Below the pieces are notes generated by a model. It searched no databases. It was not told the origin of the DNA and worked only from the letters and a program-made list of their open reading frames with translations. A stretch of 51,358 bases of DNA. Origin: Burkholderiales bacterium. Its GTDB lineage: Bacteria; Pseudomonadota; Gammaproteobacteria; Burkholderiales; Burkholderiaceae_C. The translations under genes and the position numbers were made by a program. The stretch spans positions 1-51,358 of the forward strand of contig JACPVA010000049.1 in assembly GCA_016191995.1 (NCBI GenBank), in the 5' to 3' direction. Of this stretch, positions 17,841 through 27,654 are shown one piece after another (the stretch's first letter is position 1; the number at the start of each line of letters is the position of its first letter).

Positions 17841-19640
17841 TCACGCGTCGTCGTCCGGGCTTCCGGTCGCGGCTGCCGCAGCACCGGCGGCGTCGCCGGA
17901 CGGCGCGCCGGCATCGGAATCGCCGGCCGGCTTGCGGCGCCGCCGGCGCCGCTTGCGCGGCTTGCGCGCGGCCGGCGCCGCTGCGCCGCCTTCGCCGCCC
18001 TCGCCGCCGGCGTCCTCCTCGTCTTGCGCACCGGTGCCGTCGTCGCCATCCGCGGCGGCGTCCTCGTCACCGCGACCGGCAGCCTGCGCGCCGGCCCGGC
18101 CGGGCCCGGCCTCGCCCGAGGCAGAAACCGTCGCGCCGGCGCCTGCCTGCCCTCCGGCTTCGTGCGCGGACGCGGCGCCGCCAGCCGGGCCTGCGGCTTT
18201 CCTGCGCCGGCGCGCGCCCTTGTCGCCGCTGCCGGAGCGCCGCCCCGGCTGCGATTCGCGCGCCGCCTCGATCATCGCCTCGCGGTCCTCGTCCGACCCG
18301 AGCGCGAAGTCCTCCCACCACTCGACCAGCGCGGCGTCGACCTCGCCGGCGTCGGCGCGCAGGCGCAGGAAGTCCCAGCCCGCGCGGTAGCGCGGGACTT
18401 CGACCAGCGACTGCGGGCCGCGCCCGGTGCGGCGCTCGAAGCGCGGCTGCATGGTCCAGATCTCGCGCATGTCGGCGCCGAGCTTGCCGCGGCCCGAGAT
18501 GTCGCCGATGCGGGCGTCGAATACCGCATCGACCGCCTGCTGCAGCGACGGCACCGGCGGCGTGCCGTCGGCACGCAGCGCCTGCCAGCGCGCCTGCACC
18601 TCGTGCCACAGCAGGCAGGCGAGCAGGAAGCTCGGCGCCACCGGCTTGCCCTCGGCGACGCGGCGGTCGGTATCGGCCAGCGCGAGCTGGACGAAGCGGT
18701 CGGCGCCGTCGCCGCGCCCGGTCTGCGCCAGGACCAGGTCGAGGATCGGGAATACGCCCCGCGGCAGCTTCACCTCGCGCAGCTGCGCCAGGCTGGCGAT
18801 CGCATGCCCGGTCTGCAGCAGCTTGACCATCTCGTCGAACAGGCGCGAGACCGGCACGTTCGCCAGCAGCGGCGCCAGGGCGTCGACCGGCGCCCGCGTC
18901 GCGGGCTCGATGCCGAAGCCGAGCTTGGCGGCGAATCGCACCACGCGCACGATGCGCACCGGATCCTCGCGGTAGCGCGTCGCCGGGTCGCCGATCATGC
19001 GCAGCACACGATCGCGCGCGTCCGGCAGCCCGCCGTGGTAGTCGACCAGCGTGTGCGTCAGCGGGTCGTAGTACATCGCGTTGACGGTGAAGTCGCGCCG
19101 CGCCGCATCCTCGACCTGCGGCCCCCAGACGTTGTCGCGCAGCACGCGGCCGCTGGCGTCCACCGCGTGGCTCCTGCCCTGCAGCTCGGCGCGCGAGGTC
19201 TTCTCGTTGCTGGGCACGGCGTCGGCGGCGTCCGGGTCGAGGTAGGCGCGGAAGGTCGAGACCTCGATCACCTCGTGCTCGCGCCCGCGGCCGAAGATCA
19301 CGTGCACGAGCCGGAAGCGCCGCCCGATGACGAAGGCGCGCCGGAACAGCTGCTTGACCTGCTCGGGGGTGGCGTCGGTGGCGACGTCGAAGTCCTTCGG
19401 CTTCAGCCCGACCAGCAGGTCGCGCACCGCGCCGCCGACGATGTAGGCGTCGAATCCGGCGTCCTTCAGCGTGCGCACGACGCGCACCGCGTTCGCGTCC
19501 AGCAGTGCGGGGTCGATGCCATGCTCGGCGGCCGGGATCTCGACGCGCCGGCCCAGCGGCAGCGGCGGCGGGCCCGACGCCGCGGCGGGCGCCTCGGCCC
19601 GGGTCCTGCCCAGCAGCTTGCCGATCAATCTGCGGATCAT
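17841..19640 (-). CDS. pcnB: Poly(A) polymerase I PcnB
   Basis: PcnB adds 3' poly(A) tails that promote RNA decay and controls some plasmid-copy RNAs. The 599-residue product begins [12 protein letters not shown], then the nucleotidyltransferase motif [20 protein letters not shown]. This is followed by [20 protein letters not shown] and the [20 protein letters not shown] signature (flanking head domain). The catalytic core ends near residue 460. The remaining ~140 residues are a low-complexity tail rich in Gly, Ala, Asp and a run of basic residues ([14 protein letters not shown]), longer than in the ~450-510-residue norm. The start overlaps the HAD phosphatase stop as ATGA, and the folK GTG alternative overlaps its stop. 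Confidence 0.95.
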   Translation of the reverse strand: MIRRLIGKLLGRTRAEAPAAASGPPPLPLGRRVEIPAAEHGIDPALLDANAVRVVRTLKDAGFDAYIVGGAVRDLLVGLKPKDFDVATDATPEQVKQLFRRAFVIGRRFRLVHVIFGRGREHEVIEVSTFRAYLDPDAADAVPSNEKTSRAELQGRSHAVDASGRVLRDNVWGPQVEDAARRDFTVNAMYYDPLTHTLVDYHGGLPDARDRVLRMIGDPATRYREDPVRIVRVVRFAAKLGFGIEPATRAPVDALAPLLANVPVSRLFDEMVKLLQTGHAIASLAQLREVKLPRGVFPILDLVLAQTGRGDGADRFVQLALADTDRRVAEGKPVAPSFLLACLLWHEVQARWQALRADGTPPVPSLQQAVDAVFDARIGDISGRGKLGADMREIWTMQPRFERRTGRGPQSLVEVPRYRAGWDFLRLRADAGEVDAALVEWWEDFALGSDEDREAMIEAARESQPGRRSGSGDKGARRRRKAAGPAGGAASAHEAGGQAGAGATVSASGEAGPGRAGAQAAGRGDEDAAADGDDGTGAQDEEDAGGEGGEGGAAAPAARKPRKRRRRRRKPAGDSDAGAPSGDAAGAAAAATGSPDDDA

Positions 19641-20335
19641 GATGCTTCGAAGAGCCTGAGGACGGGCCAGCCGCGCGCGACGGCGATCTCGGCCAGCCTC
19701 GGTGTCGGGTTGGTGGCCACCGGGTGGCTGACGTGTTCGAGCAGCGGCAGGTCGTTCGGCGAGTCGCTGTAGAAGGTGCTGCGCTCGACATCGGCCCAGG
19801 ACAGCCCGCAGGCGGCGAGCCAGCCCTCGACGCGCGCGATCTTGCCGGCCTGGAATGCGGGCACGCCGCGGATCGCGCCGGTGACGCGGCCGCACGCGTC
19901 GCGCTCGAGCTCGGTTGCGATCAGCGTGCCGACGCCGAACAGCTCGGCGATCGGGCGCGTGACGAACTCGTTGGTCGCGGTCACGATCGCCAGCCGATCG
20001 CCGGCTTGCCGGTGCCGCTCGACCAGCGCGAGTGCGGCCGGGTGCAGCGCCGGGCGTGCGACCTGGTCCAGGAAGCGCTCGGTGACGGCGGCGAGCTCGG
20101 CCGCGTCGCGGCCGCGCCAGGGCGCGGTCGCGAAGTTGACGTAGGCCGCCATGTCCAGCGTGCCGGCGAGGTAGTCTGCGTAGAAGCGGTCGTTCGCGCG
20201 CCGGTGGCTCGCCCCGTCGGCCCAGCCGATCCGCACCAGGAACTCGCCGAAGGCATGGTCGGAGTCGGTCGGCAGCAGCGTGCCGTCGAGGTCGAACAGC
20301 GCCAGCCGCACCGGGCGCGCCGCAGGCTTCAGCAT
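19637..20335 (-). CDS. HAD-IB family hydrolase (SerB-like phosphatase)
   Basis: The 232-residue product has the HAD core: motif I LALFDLDGTLLPTDSDH, motif II in AIVTATNEFVTRPIAELFGV, a lysine in FQAGKIARVEG, and motif III YSDSPNDLPLLEHVSHPVAT. The cap arrangement matches subfamily IB (phosphoserine phosphatase and CicA-like). Substrate unknown. The 5' end overlaps hda by seven bases and the 3' end overlaps pcnB by four, giving strict coupling of hda, this gene and pcnB. Confidence 0.92.
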   Translation of the reverse strand: MLKPAARPVRLALFDLDGTLLPTDSDHAFGEFLVRIGWADGASHRRANDRFYADYLAGTLDMAAYVNFATAPWRGRDAAELAAVTERFLDQVARPALHPAALALVERHRQAGDRLAIVTATNEFVTRPIAELFGVGTLIATELERDACGRVTGAIRGVPAFQAGKIARVEGWLAACGLSWADVERSTFYSDSPNDLPLLEHVSHPVATNPTPRLAEIAVARGWPVLRLFEAS

Positions 20336-21024
20336 GCGCCGCCCTCCTCCTGCAGCATCGCGCGCAGCAGCGGCACGGTCGGCCGCCTGGCGCGCGCCAG
20401 CGCATACTGGTCCAGACGCTGCAGCACCTGCATCAGCGACTTGAGGTCGCGCGCGAACCGCGTCATCAGGTGCTGCACCAGCTCGTCGGGCAGCGCCAGC
20501 CCGCGCCGCGACGCCTCGCGCCGCAGCGCGCTGACGAGGTCGCCCTCGGCCAGCGGCTGCAGCGCGAACACCAGGCCCCAGCCCAGCCGCGTGCGCAGGT
20601 CCTCGCGCAGCGGCAGGTCCACCGGCGGCAGGCGTCCGGCGGCGACGACGCGGCCGCCGCGCGCCGCGGCCTCGACGAAGGCACGGAAGGCGTCGGCCTG
20701 CGCCGCCGCATCGAGGGCGTCGCAATCGTCGATCAGCACCAGCGCCGGCGCCTCGTCCGCGTCGCGCGCGCCTGCCGCGGCCGACCCGGCCAGTTCCTGG
20801 ACGTGCCAGCCCTGCGCGCAGGCAGCGTCGCGCAGCGCCTGCAGCAGATGCGTCTTGCCGCTGCCCGACGGGCCCCAGAGGTAGACCGGCGCCCCGGCGC
20901 GGTCGAGCGCGCGCAGCTGCGCCAGCGCCGCGGCATTCGCGCCCGGCACGAAGTCGTCGAAACCATGCGCGGCCGCAGGGGCCAGCGGCAGCGGGATCTG
21001 GCGCGTCGGGCTCAGCGCGTGCAC
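20329..21024 (-). CDS. hda: DnaA regulatory inactivator Hda
   Basis: Hda is a DnaA-like AAA+ protein. Bound to the DNA-loaded sliding clamp, it stimulates ATP hydrolysis by DnaA after initiation. The 231-residue product has a GTG start and an N-terminal clamp-binding motif QIPLPL (about residues 9-14), then VYLWGPSGSGKTHLLQAL (Walker A) and ALVLIDDCDALDAA (Walker B). The sensor/arginine region is LREDLRTRLGWGLVFALQPL. It lacks the DNA-binding domain of DnaA, as expected. It begins 15 bases after the SirB1-like gene. Confidence 0.94.
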   Translation of the reverse strand: MHALSPTRQIPLPLAPAAAHGFDDFVPGANAAALAQLRALDRAGAPVYLWGPSGSGKTHLLQALRDAACAQGWHVQELAGSAAAGARDADEAPALVLIDDCDALDAAAQADAFRAFVEAAARGGRVVAAGRLPPVDLPLREDLRTRLGWGLVFALQPLAEGDLVSALRREASRRGLALPDELVQHLMTRFARDLKSLMQVLQRLDQYALARARRPTVPLLRAMLQEEGGAC

Positions 21025-21039
21025 GGGTGGAATCGGCTC

Positions 21040-21909
21040 TCAGTGCAGCGCCGGCGGCGGCAGCGCGCGCCAGCGCTCGAGCTGCCGGCGCAGCGACGGC
21101 GCGTCCGGCGCGCGCCGCACCTGCGCGAGGTAGGACTCGACATCGGCACAGGCGCGCTCCAGGCAGCCCAGCGCGGCCAGCGTCAGCCCGCGGTCGCGCC
21201 GCGGCCCGGGCTCGTCGGGCAGCAGGATCACGAGCCGCTCCTGCACCGCCAGCAGCGCGCGCGCATCGTCGCGGCCGCGGTGAATCGCCTCCAGGTTGCG
21301 CAGCATGCGGGCCAGGATCGCGCGCGGCGTGGCGGCCTGCAAATACAGGCCGAGCGGCAGCTCGTCGCGGCCCGGCAGGCCCTGGTCGTGCCGCACCGAA
21401 TCCAGACGCCCCTCGAGCTGCGCGCGCGACAGCGACTGGCCGCCGAAGGGGTCGATCACCACCTCGCCCTGCGGCAGCCTGAGCTTGACCAGGAAATGGC
21501 CCGGAAACGAGATCCCCGCGGCCTTCAGCCCCACCTGCGCGGCGAGCTCGAGGTAGAGCAGCGCCAACGTGATCGGGATCCCGCGCCGCCGCGCCAGCAC
21601 CTGCGACAGGTCGCTGTTGCGCGGGTCGTGATAGTCGTCCGCGTCGCCGTCGAACCCCAGCTCGGCGAAGAAGTAGCGGTTGAGCAGGCGCAGCCGCTGC
21701 AGCGGCCCGGCGTCGGCCGGCAGGCGGCGAACGAGCGTGGCCGCCAGCGCATCGACCTCGTCCAGCACCCCCTGCACGTCGACCGCCGGGTCGGCCGCCA
21801 GCGCGATCGACGCTGCCGCCTCCAGCAGCGGCAGCGAGGCGTCGTCGGCCACCAGCGTGGCGAAATACTGCAGCGGGTCCGGCGGCTCGAGGGACAGCGC
21901 GTGCGTCAT
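21040..21909 (-). CDS. SirB1-family transglutaminase-like/TPR protein
   Basis: The 289-residue product matches the SirB1 family: an N-terminal helical part, then the core RRGIPITLALLYLELAAQVG followed by LKAAGISFPGHFLVKL and VIDPFGGQSLSRAQLEGRL. The C-terminal ~80 residues are TPR-like (AILARMLRNLEAIHRGRDDA). The core looks like a transglutaminase-type fold without a clear catalytic Cys. Function is not established. It is in line between murJ (33 bases upstream) and hda. Confidence 0.88.
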   Translation of the reverse strand: MTHALSLEPPDPLQYFATLVADDASLPLLEAAASIALAADPAVDVQGVLDEVDALAATLVRRLPADAGPLQRLRLLNRYFFAELGFDGDADDYHDPRNSDLSQVLARRRGIPITLALLYLELAAQVGLKAAGISFPGHFLVKLRLPQGEVVIDPFGGQSLSRAQLEGRLDSVRHDQGLPGRDELPLGLYLQAATPRAILARMLRNLEAIHRGRDDARALLAVQERLVILLPDEPGPRRDRGLTLAALGCLERACADVESYLAQVRRAPDAPSLRRQLERWRALPPPALH

Positions 21910-21942
21910 CGGTGTCGAGTGTAGGCGAGCCGCCGCCGGCGA

Positions 21943-23499
21943 TCAGCCGCGGCGCACGAACTGCGCCGGGCGCAGCCCGGCCGCATACAGCAGCGCGAAG
22001 TACAGCGCCGCCACACCCCCCAGCACCGCCGCCATCCAGCCCGCGCGCGCCAGCGGGTCGGCCTGCAGCACGATCCAGTCGAGCCGGCGCGCCGCGAACG
22101 CGAGCGCCGCGCCGAGCGCCGCGCTGGCCAGGACCACGCGCAGCGCGAAGCCCGTCCAGCCCGCAGCCGCGCGGTACAGCCCGCGCCGGCGCAGCAGCAC
22201 GAGCAGCATGCCGGCATTGAACAGCGCCGCCAGCCCGATCGACAGCGCCAGCCCGGCGTGCCCGAGCCAGGGCACGAAGACGAGGTTCATCGCCTGCGTC
22301 AGCAGCAGCGCGGCGACCGCGACCTTCATCGGCGTGCGCACGTCCTCGCGCGCGTAGAAGCCCGGCGCCAGGATCTTGATCGCCACCAGCCCCATCAGCC
22401 CGAGCCCATAGCCCATCAGCGCGCGCTCGGTCTGCAGCACGTCGGCGGCACCGAAGGCGCCGTAGTGGAACAGCACCGCCACCAGCGCCTGCGGGAACAC
22501 GAGCAGCGCGACCGCGCACGGCAGCGCCAGCAGCAGCACCAGCCGCAGGCCCCAGTCGAGCAGCTCGGAGTAGCCCTGGGCGTCGCCGCGCCCGCGCGCC
22601 GCCGCGAGCTGCGGCAGCAGCACGACGCCCAGCGCCACACCCAGCAGCGCGGTCGGGAACTCCATCAGCCGGTCGGCGTAGGTCAGCCACGACACCGCGC
22701 CGACCGCCACGTGCGACGCGATCTGCGTATTGATGACGAGCGAGACCTGCGCCACCGATACGCCCAGCAGCGCCGGCGCCATCTGCCGCAGCACACGCTG
22801 CACCCCGGGGTGACGGAGCGACGCCACGATCGCGCGCGGCGCCGCCGCCACGCGCGGCAGCGCGCCGATCGCGCGCAGCGCCGGCCATTGAACGGCGAGT
22901 TGCAGCACCCCGCCGGCCATCACGCCGCCGGCCAGCGCCAGGATCGGGTCCCAGCCGCGTGCCGCCAGCGCCGGCGCGCCGAGCCAGGCGGCGACGATGA
23001 AGCACAGGTTCAGCAGCACCGGTGTCGCCGCCGGCACCGCGAACCGCTTCCAGGTATTGAGGATGCCGGCGGCCAGCGCCACGAGCGACATGAAGCCGAT
23101 ATACGGGAACATCAGCCGCGTCAGCAGCACCGCGGTATCGAAGCGCGCCAGCCCGGCACCGATCAGGAAGACCAGCAGCGGCGCACCGACCACGCCGAGC
23201 ACGCACACCGCGACCAGGGTCCAGGTCAGCACGGTGGCGACGGCATCGACCAGCGAGCGCGTCGCGCCGTCGCCCTCGGCCTCGCGCGTGGAGGCCAGCA
23301 CCGGGACGAAGGCCTGCGAGAAGGCCCCTTCGGCGAACAGGCGGCGGAACAGGTTGGGCAGCCGGAACGCGACGTTGAAGGCGTCGGTCGCGGCGCTGGC
23401 GCCGAAGGTGGCGGCGACCAGTTGCTCGCGCACCAGCCCGGTGACGCGCGACGCCAGGGTCAGCAGCGAGACGGTCGAGGCGGACTTCAGCAGGTTCAT
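21943..23499 (-). CDS. murJ: Lipid II flippase MurJ
   Basis: MurJ flips lipid II across the inner membrane for peptidoglycan synthesis. The 518-residue product begins [20 protein letters not shown] and has the conserved [20 protein letters not shown], then [20 protein letters not shown]. About 14 hydrophobic helices are visible. Essential arginines in the N-terminal lobe are present ([19 protein letters not shown]). It starts divergently from rpsT, which fits the frequent murJ-rpsT arrangement in betaproteobacteria. Confidence 0.95.
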   Translation of the reverse strand: MNLLKSASTVSLLTLASRVTGLVREQLVAATFGASAATDAFNVAFRLPNLFRRLFAEGAFSQAFVPVLASTREAEGDGATRSLVDAVATVLTWTLVAVCVLGVVGAPLLVFLIGAGLARFDTAVLLTRLMFPYIGFMSLVALAAGILNTWKRFAVPAATPVLLNLCFIVAAWLGAPALAARGWDPILALAGGVMAGGVLQLAVQWPALRAIGALPRVAAAPRAIVASLRHPGVQRVLRQMAPALLGVSVAQVSLVINTQIASHVAVGAVSWLTYADRLMEFPTALLGVALGVVLLPQLAAARGRGDAQGYSELLDWGLRLVLLLALPCAVALLVFPQALVAVLFHYGAFGAADVLQTERALMGYGLGLMGLVAIKILAPGFYAREDVRTPMKVAVAALLLTQAMNLVFVPWLGHAGLALSIGLAALFNAGMLLVLLRRRGLYRAAAGWTGFALRVVLASAALGAALAFAARRLDWIVLQADPLARAGWMAAVLGGVAALYFALLYAAGLRPAQFVRRG

Positions 23500-23539
23500 C
23501 GGCGGGCGGCGGATTGTAGGGCCCGGGGTCTTCTCGCCC

Positions 23540-23567
23540 TTGCCGGCCGGGCGCGCGATGCTATACT
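23540..23567 (+). promoter_or_regulatory. Sigma-70-type promoter of rpsT
   Basis: TTGCCG (23540-23545) and TATACT (23562-23567) are separated by 16 bases in the murJ-rpsT gap. This is a good sigma-70 pair for a GC-rich genome and implies a leader of about 155 bases before rpsT. Confidence 0.75.
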
Positions 23568-23728
23568 CTGCGGTCTTTGCTCACCGGGCATGCACCCGCG
23601 GCATCGCGCGACGCGCCGAGGCGCTCGGCGCATCGGCCGCCCGCCATGCCAGGGCCGCGCGGCGGCCCGCCCGGTGCCGGCCCGACCCACCCCGCGAACG
23701 CAGCACACGCAACTCAGGCACTTCACGC

Positions 23729-24043
23729 ATGGCCACCACGTCCAAAGCCAAGAAGAAGACCGTCCGCATCGCCTCCGGCCGCAAGCGCGCGCGCCAGAAC
23801 GTCGCGCTGAACGCGCAGAACACCTCGCTGCGCTCGCGCTTCCGCAGCGCGGTCAAGGGGGTGCAGAAGGCGGTGCTGGCGGGCGACGCGGCGCAGGCCG
23901 GCGCCCTGTTCAAGGATGCGCAGCGCGTGATCGACTCGGTCGCCGACAAGGGCATCTTCCACAAGAACAAGGCCGCGCGCCACAAGAGCCGGCTGGCGGC
24001 CAAGGTCAAGGCGCTGGCGACGGCGCAGCGGCCGGCAGCCTGA
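23729..24043 (+). CDS. rpsT: 30S ribosomal protein S20
   Basis: The 104-residue product is S20, which binds 16S rRNA early in 30S assembly. It begins [20 protein letters not shown] and contains the basic helical family segments [20 protein letters not shown] and [20 protein letters not shown]. It is somewhat longer than the ~87-residue enterobacterial form, as is usual in Burkholderiales. The leader has a strong promoter and a perfect hairpin follows the gene. Confidence 0.97.
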   Translation: MATTSKAKKKTVRIASGRKRARQNVALNAQNTSLRSRFRSAVKGVQKAVLAGDAAQAGALFKDAQRVIDSVADKGIFHKNKAARHKSRLAAKVKALATAQRPAA

Positions 24044-24091
24044 ACGCCGGATCTGGCCCGGGCTGCGCCTGGGCAGCTCCCGATCCATCGA

Positions 24092-24117
24092 CGAGGGCCT
24101 GCGCATGCAGGCCCTCG
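24092..24117. terminator. Hairpin downstream of rpsT
   Basis: A perfect 11-base stem (24092-24102 with 24107-24117) closed by a GCAT loop lies 48 bases after the rpsT stop, between it and the convergent DUF3579 gene. The T-run after it is short (TTT at 24122), so it may act as a bidirectional, partly factor-dependent terminator. Confidence 0.7.
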
Positions 24118-24139
24118 CGCATTTCCGGCCTCGCCCTGC

Positions 24140-24439
24140 TCAGGCCGCGGGATCGACCGGAGCGACGCCGAGCTCGTTGTCGCGCGCGAAGCTCATGACG
24201 AAGTCCCAGGCCTTGGGCTCGACCTCGCGCACCGCCTCGTCGACGACGACGCACTTCACGCCGTCGATCACGCGCGGCACGCAGTAGGGCGAATAGCCGA
24301 GGTGCGCGCCGCTGGCCACGCCCTCGGGGCGGAAGCACGACATCGCCCCGGCCAGCCGCTCGGGCCAGTCGCTCGGCCTGAAGGTGCGCCCGTCGCGGGT
24401 CACGCCCCGGATCACATACTTGCGCGACGGCGGGTTCAT
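24140..24439 (-). CDS. DUF3579 family protein
   Basis: The 99-residue product matches DUF3579, a small protein found mainly in betaproteobacteria next to arginine genes. It begins MNPPSRKYVIRGVTRDGRTF and continues RPSDWPERLAGAMSCFRPEG. The central YSPYCVPRVIDGVKCVVVDE segment is conserved. Function unknown. It diverges from argD with 143 bases between the starts, matching the usual association. No membrane or signal segments. Confidence 0.88.
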   Translation of the reverse strand: MNPPSRKYVIRGVTRDGRTFRPSDWPERLAGAMSCFRPEGVASGAHLGYSPYCVPRVIDGVKCVVVDEAVREVEPKAWDFVMSFARDNELGVAPVDPAA

Positions 24440-24582
24440 CGGGAATCGGTCGGTCGCTTCGCCCTTCGGCGCGATTGTGCCGCGATTTTGCTGCGATGCA
24501 GCATGAACGGATCGCCGTGCGGCAGGAAGTCGCGCGCTGCACCTAGAATCCTCGCCCCGCCCCGTCCACGCGTGCCCCGCCG

Positions 24583-25791
24583 ATGAATGCCCCGCAGACC
24601 CCGCCGCCGCGCCCGATGCCGCATGTGCTGAATACCTACGGCCGGCTGCCGATCGCGCTCGCGCACGGCCGGGGCTGCTGGGTATGGGATACGAACGGCA
24701 AGCGCTACCTCGATGCGCTCGGCGGCATCGCGGTCAATACCCTCGGCCATGCGCACCCGTTGCTGGTGCCGGCGCTGCAGGAGCAGGTCGCGCGCCTGAT
24801 CCACTGCTCGAACTACTACGAGGTGCCGCTGCAGGAGCAGCTCGCCGCCAGGCTGTGCGAGCTGTCGGGTCTGGCGGGCGCGTTCTTCTGCTCGACCGGG
24901 CTCGAGGCCAACGAGGCGGCGCTGAAGATCGCGCGCAAGTACGGGCACGACCGCGGCATCGACCGGCCCGAGATCGTCGTCTACGAAGGCGCCTTCCACG
25001 GCCGCTCGCTGGCGACGTTGTCGGCCACCGCCAACCCCAAGATCCAGGCCGGGTTCGGCCCGCTGGTCGAGGGCTTCGTGCGCGTGCCGCGCAACGATCT
25101 CGCGGCGCTGGAGCGTGTCGCCGCCGAGCGCCCGAATGTGGTCGCGGTCTTCCTCGAGACGATCCAGGGCGAAGGCGGCATCCATCCCGCGACCGTCGCC
25201 TACCTGAAGGAGCTGCGCGCGCTGTGCGACGCGCGCGGCTGGCTGCTGATGCTCGACGAGGTGCAGTGCGGCATCGGCCGCACCGGCAAGTGGTTCGCGC
25301 ACCAGTGGGCCGGCATCCGCCCGGACGTCATGCCGCTGGCCAAGGGGCTGGGGTCGGGGGTGCCGGTCGGCGCCGTCGTCTGCGGGCCGAAGGCGGTCGA
25401 CGTGCTCGGCCCGGGCAACCACGGCACGACCTTCGGCGGCAACCCGCTGGCGATGCGCGCCGGCGTCGAGACGCTGCGCATCATGGAAGACGAGGGCCTG
25501 CTCGCCAACGCCGCGCGCGTCGGCGCGCAGCTGATGGCCGACCTGAAGCAGGCTTTCGACGGCGTGGCCGGCGTCGTCGAGGTTCGTGGCCAGGGGCTGA
25601 TGATCGGCATCGAGCTCGACCGCCCCTGCGGCGCGCTGCTGCAGCGCGCGGCCGACGCCGGGCTGATGATCAGCGTCACCGCCGATCGCGTGATCCGCCT
25701 CGTGCCGCCGCTGATCATCTCGGCCGACGAGGCGCGCCAGGTCGTCGCGATCCTCGCGCCGCTGCTGCGGCAGTTCCTGTCCGAGTCATGA
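24583..25791 (+). CDS. argD: Acetylornithine aminotransferase
   Basis: ArgD is the PLP enzyme that converts N-acetylglutamate semialdehyde to N-acetylornithine in arginine synthesis. The 402-residue product has the class-III layout: GRGCWVWDTNGKRYLDALGG, the FFCSTGLEANEAALKIARKY phosphate-binding region, LLMLDEVQCGIGRTGKWFAH, and the PLP lysine in DVMPLAKGLGSGVPVGAVVC. Its stop overlaps the argF start as ATGA. Related ornithine or succinyl-ornithine transaminases are possible, but the argF context favours ArgD. Confidence 0.94.
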   Translation: MNAPQTPPPRPMPHVLNTYGRLPIALAHGRGCWVWDTNGKRYLDALGGIAVNTLGHAHPLLVPALQEQVARLIHCSNYYEVPLQEQLAARLCELSGLAGAFFCSTGLEANEAALKIARKYGHDRGIDRPEIVVYEGAFHGRSLATLSATANPKIQAGFGPLVEGFVRVPRNDLAALERVAAERPNVVAVFLETIQGEGGIHPATVAYLKELRALCDARGWLLMLDEVQCGIGRTGKWFAHQWAGIRPDVMPLAKGLGSGVPVGAVVCGPKAVDVLGPGNHGTTFGGNPLAMRAGVETLRIMEDEGLLANAARVGAQLMADLKQAFDGVAGVVEVRGQGLMIGIELDRPCGALLQRAADAGLMISVTADRVIRLVPPLIISADEARQVVAILAPLLRQFLSES

Positions 25792-26720
25792 AACCCGGCG
25801 ACCGGCTGATGAGACATTACCTGCAGTTCAAGGACCTGCGTGCCGAGGAGTACGCGTACCTGTTCGAGCGCACGCGGATCATCAAGACGCGGTTCAAGAA
25901 CTACGAGAAGTACCAGCCGCTGGTCGACCGCACGCTGGCGATGATCTTCGAGAAGGCCAGCACGCGCACACGCGTGAGCTTCGAGGCGGGCATGTACCAG
26001 ATGGGCGGGTCGGTCGTGCACCTGACGACCGGCGACAGCCAGCTCGGCCGCGCCGAGCCGGTCGAGGACAGCGCGCGCGTGATCAGCCGCATGGTCGACC
26101 TGGTGATGATCCGCACCTACGAGCAGGCGAAGCTCGAGGCCTTCGCCGCGCATTCGAGGGTGCCGGTGATCAACGGCCTGACGAACGAGTTCCACCCCTG
26201 CCAGGTGCTGGCCGACATCTACACCTTCATCGAGCATCGCGGCGGCATCGCCGGCAAGGTCGTGGCCTGGGTCGGCGACGGCAACAACATGGCCAACTCC
26301 TGGCTGCAGGCGGCCGAGATCCTCGGCTTCAAGGTCCATGTCAGCACGCCGCACGGCTACGAGGTCGACCCCGCGCGCGCCGGCCTCCGCGACCGCGGCT
26401 GCTACGAGGTCTTCAAGGACCCGATGCAGGCCTGCCGCGGCGCGCACCTCGTGACCACCGACGTCTGGACCAGCATGGGATTCGAGGCCGAGAACGACGC
26501 CCGCCGCGAGGCCTTCGCCGACTGGTGCGTCGACGCCGAGATGATGGCCGCGGCGCAAGCCGATGCCCTCTTCATGCACTGCCTGCCCGCGCACCGCGGC
26601 GAGGAGGTCGCCGCCGAGGTCATCGACGGCCCGCAATCCGTCGTCTGGGACGAGGCCGAAAATCGAATGCACGTGCAGAAGGCGTTGATGGAGTATCTGC
26701 TGATCGGGCGCATCGGGTGA
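25788..26720 (+). CDS. argF: Ornithine carbamoyltransferase
   Basis: ArgF makes citrulline from ornithine and carbamoyl phosphate. The 310-residue product starts MKPGDRLMRHYLQFKDL, using the ATG that overlaps the argD stop; a second ATG 21 bases on is also possible. The carbamoyl phosphate motif is EKASTRTRVSFEAGMYQMGG. HPCQVLAD is present, and the ornithine-binding loop is FMHCLPAHRGEEV (HCLPAHR). Complete and standard. The usual next gene, argG, does not follow; a convergent response-regulator gene does. Confidence 0.96.
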   Translation: MKPGDRLMRHYLQFKDLRAEEYAYLFERTRIIKTRFKNYEKYQPLVDRTLAMIFEKASTRTRVSFEAGMYQMGGSVVHLTTGDSQLGRAEPVEDSARVISRMVDLVMIRTYEQAKLEAFAAHSRVPVINGLTNEFHPCQVLADIYTFIEHRGGIAGKVVAWVGDGNNMANSWLQAAEILGFKVHVSTPHGYEVDPARAGLRDRGCYEVFKDPMQACRGAHLVTTDVWTSMGFEAENDARREAFADWCVDAEMMAAAQADALFMHCLPAHRGEEVAAEVIDGPQSVVWDEAENRMHVQKALMEYLLIGRIG

Positions 26721-26753
26721 CCACCCGCGGCGGCTGATCTCGGTGCGGGACCT

Positions 26754-27596
26754 TCAGGCGCCAGCGCCCTCGCCCAGCGCCTGCCTGACCGCGGCGACCT
26801 GGCGCCGCGATACCGCCAGCCACTCGCCCAGCGGCGCCACGCGAACCGCCCAGGCGTCGGCGTCGCCTCCCGGCAGCGGCCGGCGCTCCAGCGCGCGCAC
26901 CGCGCGCCGCGCGACCAGCGCATTGCGGTGGATGCGGATGAAACCCTCGCCCAGCCGCTGCTCGAGGTCGGCCAGGCTGTCGTCGAGGACGAGCACGCGC
27001 GTTGGCGTGCGCAGCGTGACGTACTTCAGCTCCGCGCGCAGGTACAGCACCTCGGCCAGCGGCACGCGCAGCACGCGGCCACGGTCGCTGACGACCAGCA
27101 CCGGCTCGTCGGCCAGCGCGGCCGCCGCCGTGCTCGGCGCGCCGCGCCGCTGCGCGACGCGCCGCAGCGCCGCCTGCAGCCGCTCGCGCCGCACCGGCTT
27201 GGTCAGGTAGTCGGCGGCGTCGAGGTCGAAGGCCTCCAGCGCATGCTCGGCATGCGCGGTGACGAAGACGACCGCCGGCGCGCCCGGCTGCCGCGCGAGC
27301 TGCGCCGCAAGCGGCAGCCCGCCGCTGCCCGGCATCGCGATGTCCAGCAGCACCAGGTCGGCCGGCTGCGACTGCAGCGCACGCAGCGCGTCGGCCGCCT
27401 GCGCCGCCTCGCCGACGACGAGGCTCGCCGGCTCGTCGATCCCGGCCAGCAGGCTGCGCAGGCGCAGGCGTGCCAGCGGCTCGTCGTCGACCAGCAGCAC
27501 GCGCAGCGGCGACGCCAGGTCCGCGACGTCGCTCGCGCGCGGCCGCGCGTCCGCCGCGTCGCGACCGGAGGGGGCATCGCCGTCGGCGTCGTCCAC
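26754..27596 (-). CDS. LytTR-family response regulator (AlgR-like)
   Basis: The 280-residue product has a receiver domain (LRVLLVDDEPLARLRLRSLL, phospho-Asp in LVLLDIAMPGSGGLP, Lys in ADYLTKPVRRERL) and a C-terminal LytTR DNA-binding domain (VLYLRAELKYVTLRTPTRVL, then FIRIHRNALVARRAV). It starts at GTG with a ~25-residue hydrophilic lead. It lies 40 bases after the sensor kinase gene on the same strand. The pair next to argH matches the algZ-algR-argH arrangement of pseudomonads and betaproteobacteria, so it is probably the AlgR counterpart. Targets unknown. Confidence 0.9.
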   Translation of the reverse strand: MDDADGDAPSGRDAADARPRASDVADLASPLRVLLVDDEPLARLRLRSLLAGIDEPASLVVGEAAQAADALRALQSQPADLVLLDIAMPGSGGLPLAAQLARQPGAPAVVFVTAHAEHALEAFDLDAADYLTKPVRRERLQAALRRVAQRRGAPSTAAAALADEPVLVVSDRGRVLRVPLAEVLYLRAELKYVTLRTPTRVLVLDDSLADLEQRLGEGFIRIHRNALVARRAVRALERRPLPGGDADAWAVRVAPLGEWLAVSRRQVAAVRQALGEGAGA

Positions 27597-27612
27597 GCGG
27601 GCCTCAGATGGA

Positions 27613-27654
27613 GATCACAAGGGCATCACGAGCGGATCACAAGGGAATCACGAT
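27613..27654 (+). repeat. 22-base direct repeat at the kinase/regulator junction
   Basis: Two copies of an about 18-20-base unit (starting 27613 and 27635, one mismatch in the first 18 bases) lie head to tail. The second copy contains the kinase stop codon (27637-27639) and its last few codons. The first lies in the 40-base gap before the regulator. It looks like a duplication of the kinase 3' end. Confidence 0.7.

Noticed and set aside
20336..23206. Minus-strand open frame continuing upstream of the HAD hydrolase through hda, SirB1 and murJ
   Set aside because: The upstream part is the wrong frame of three well-supported genes; only 19637-20335 is real.
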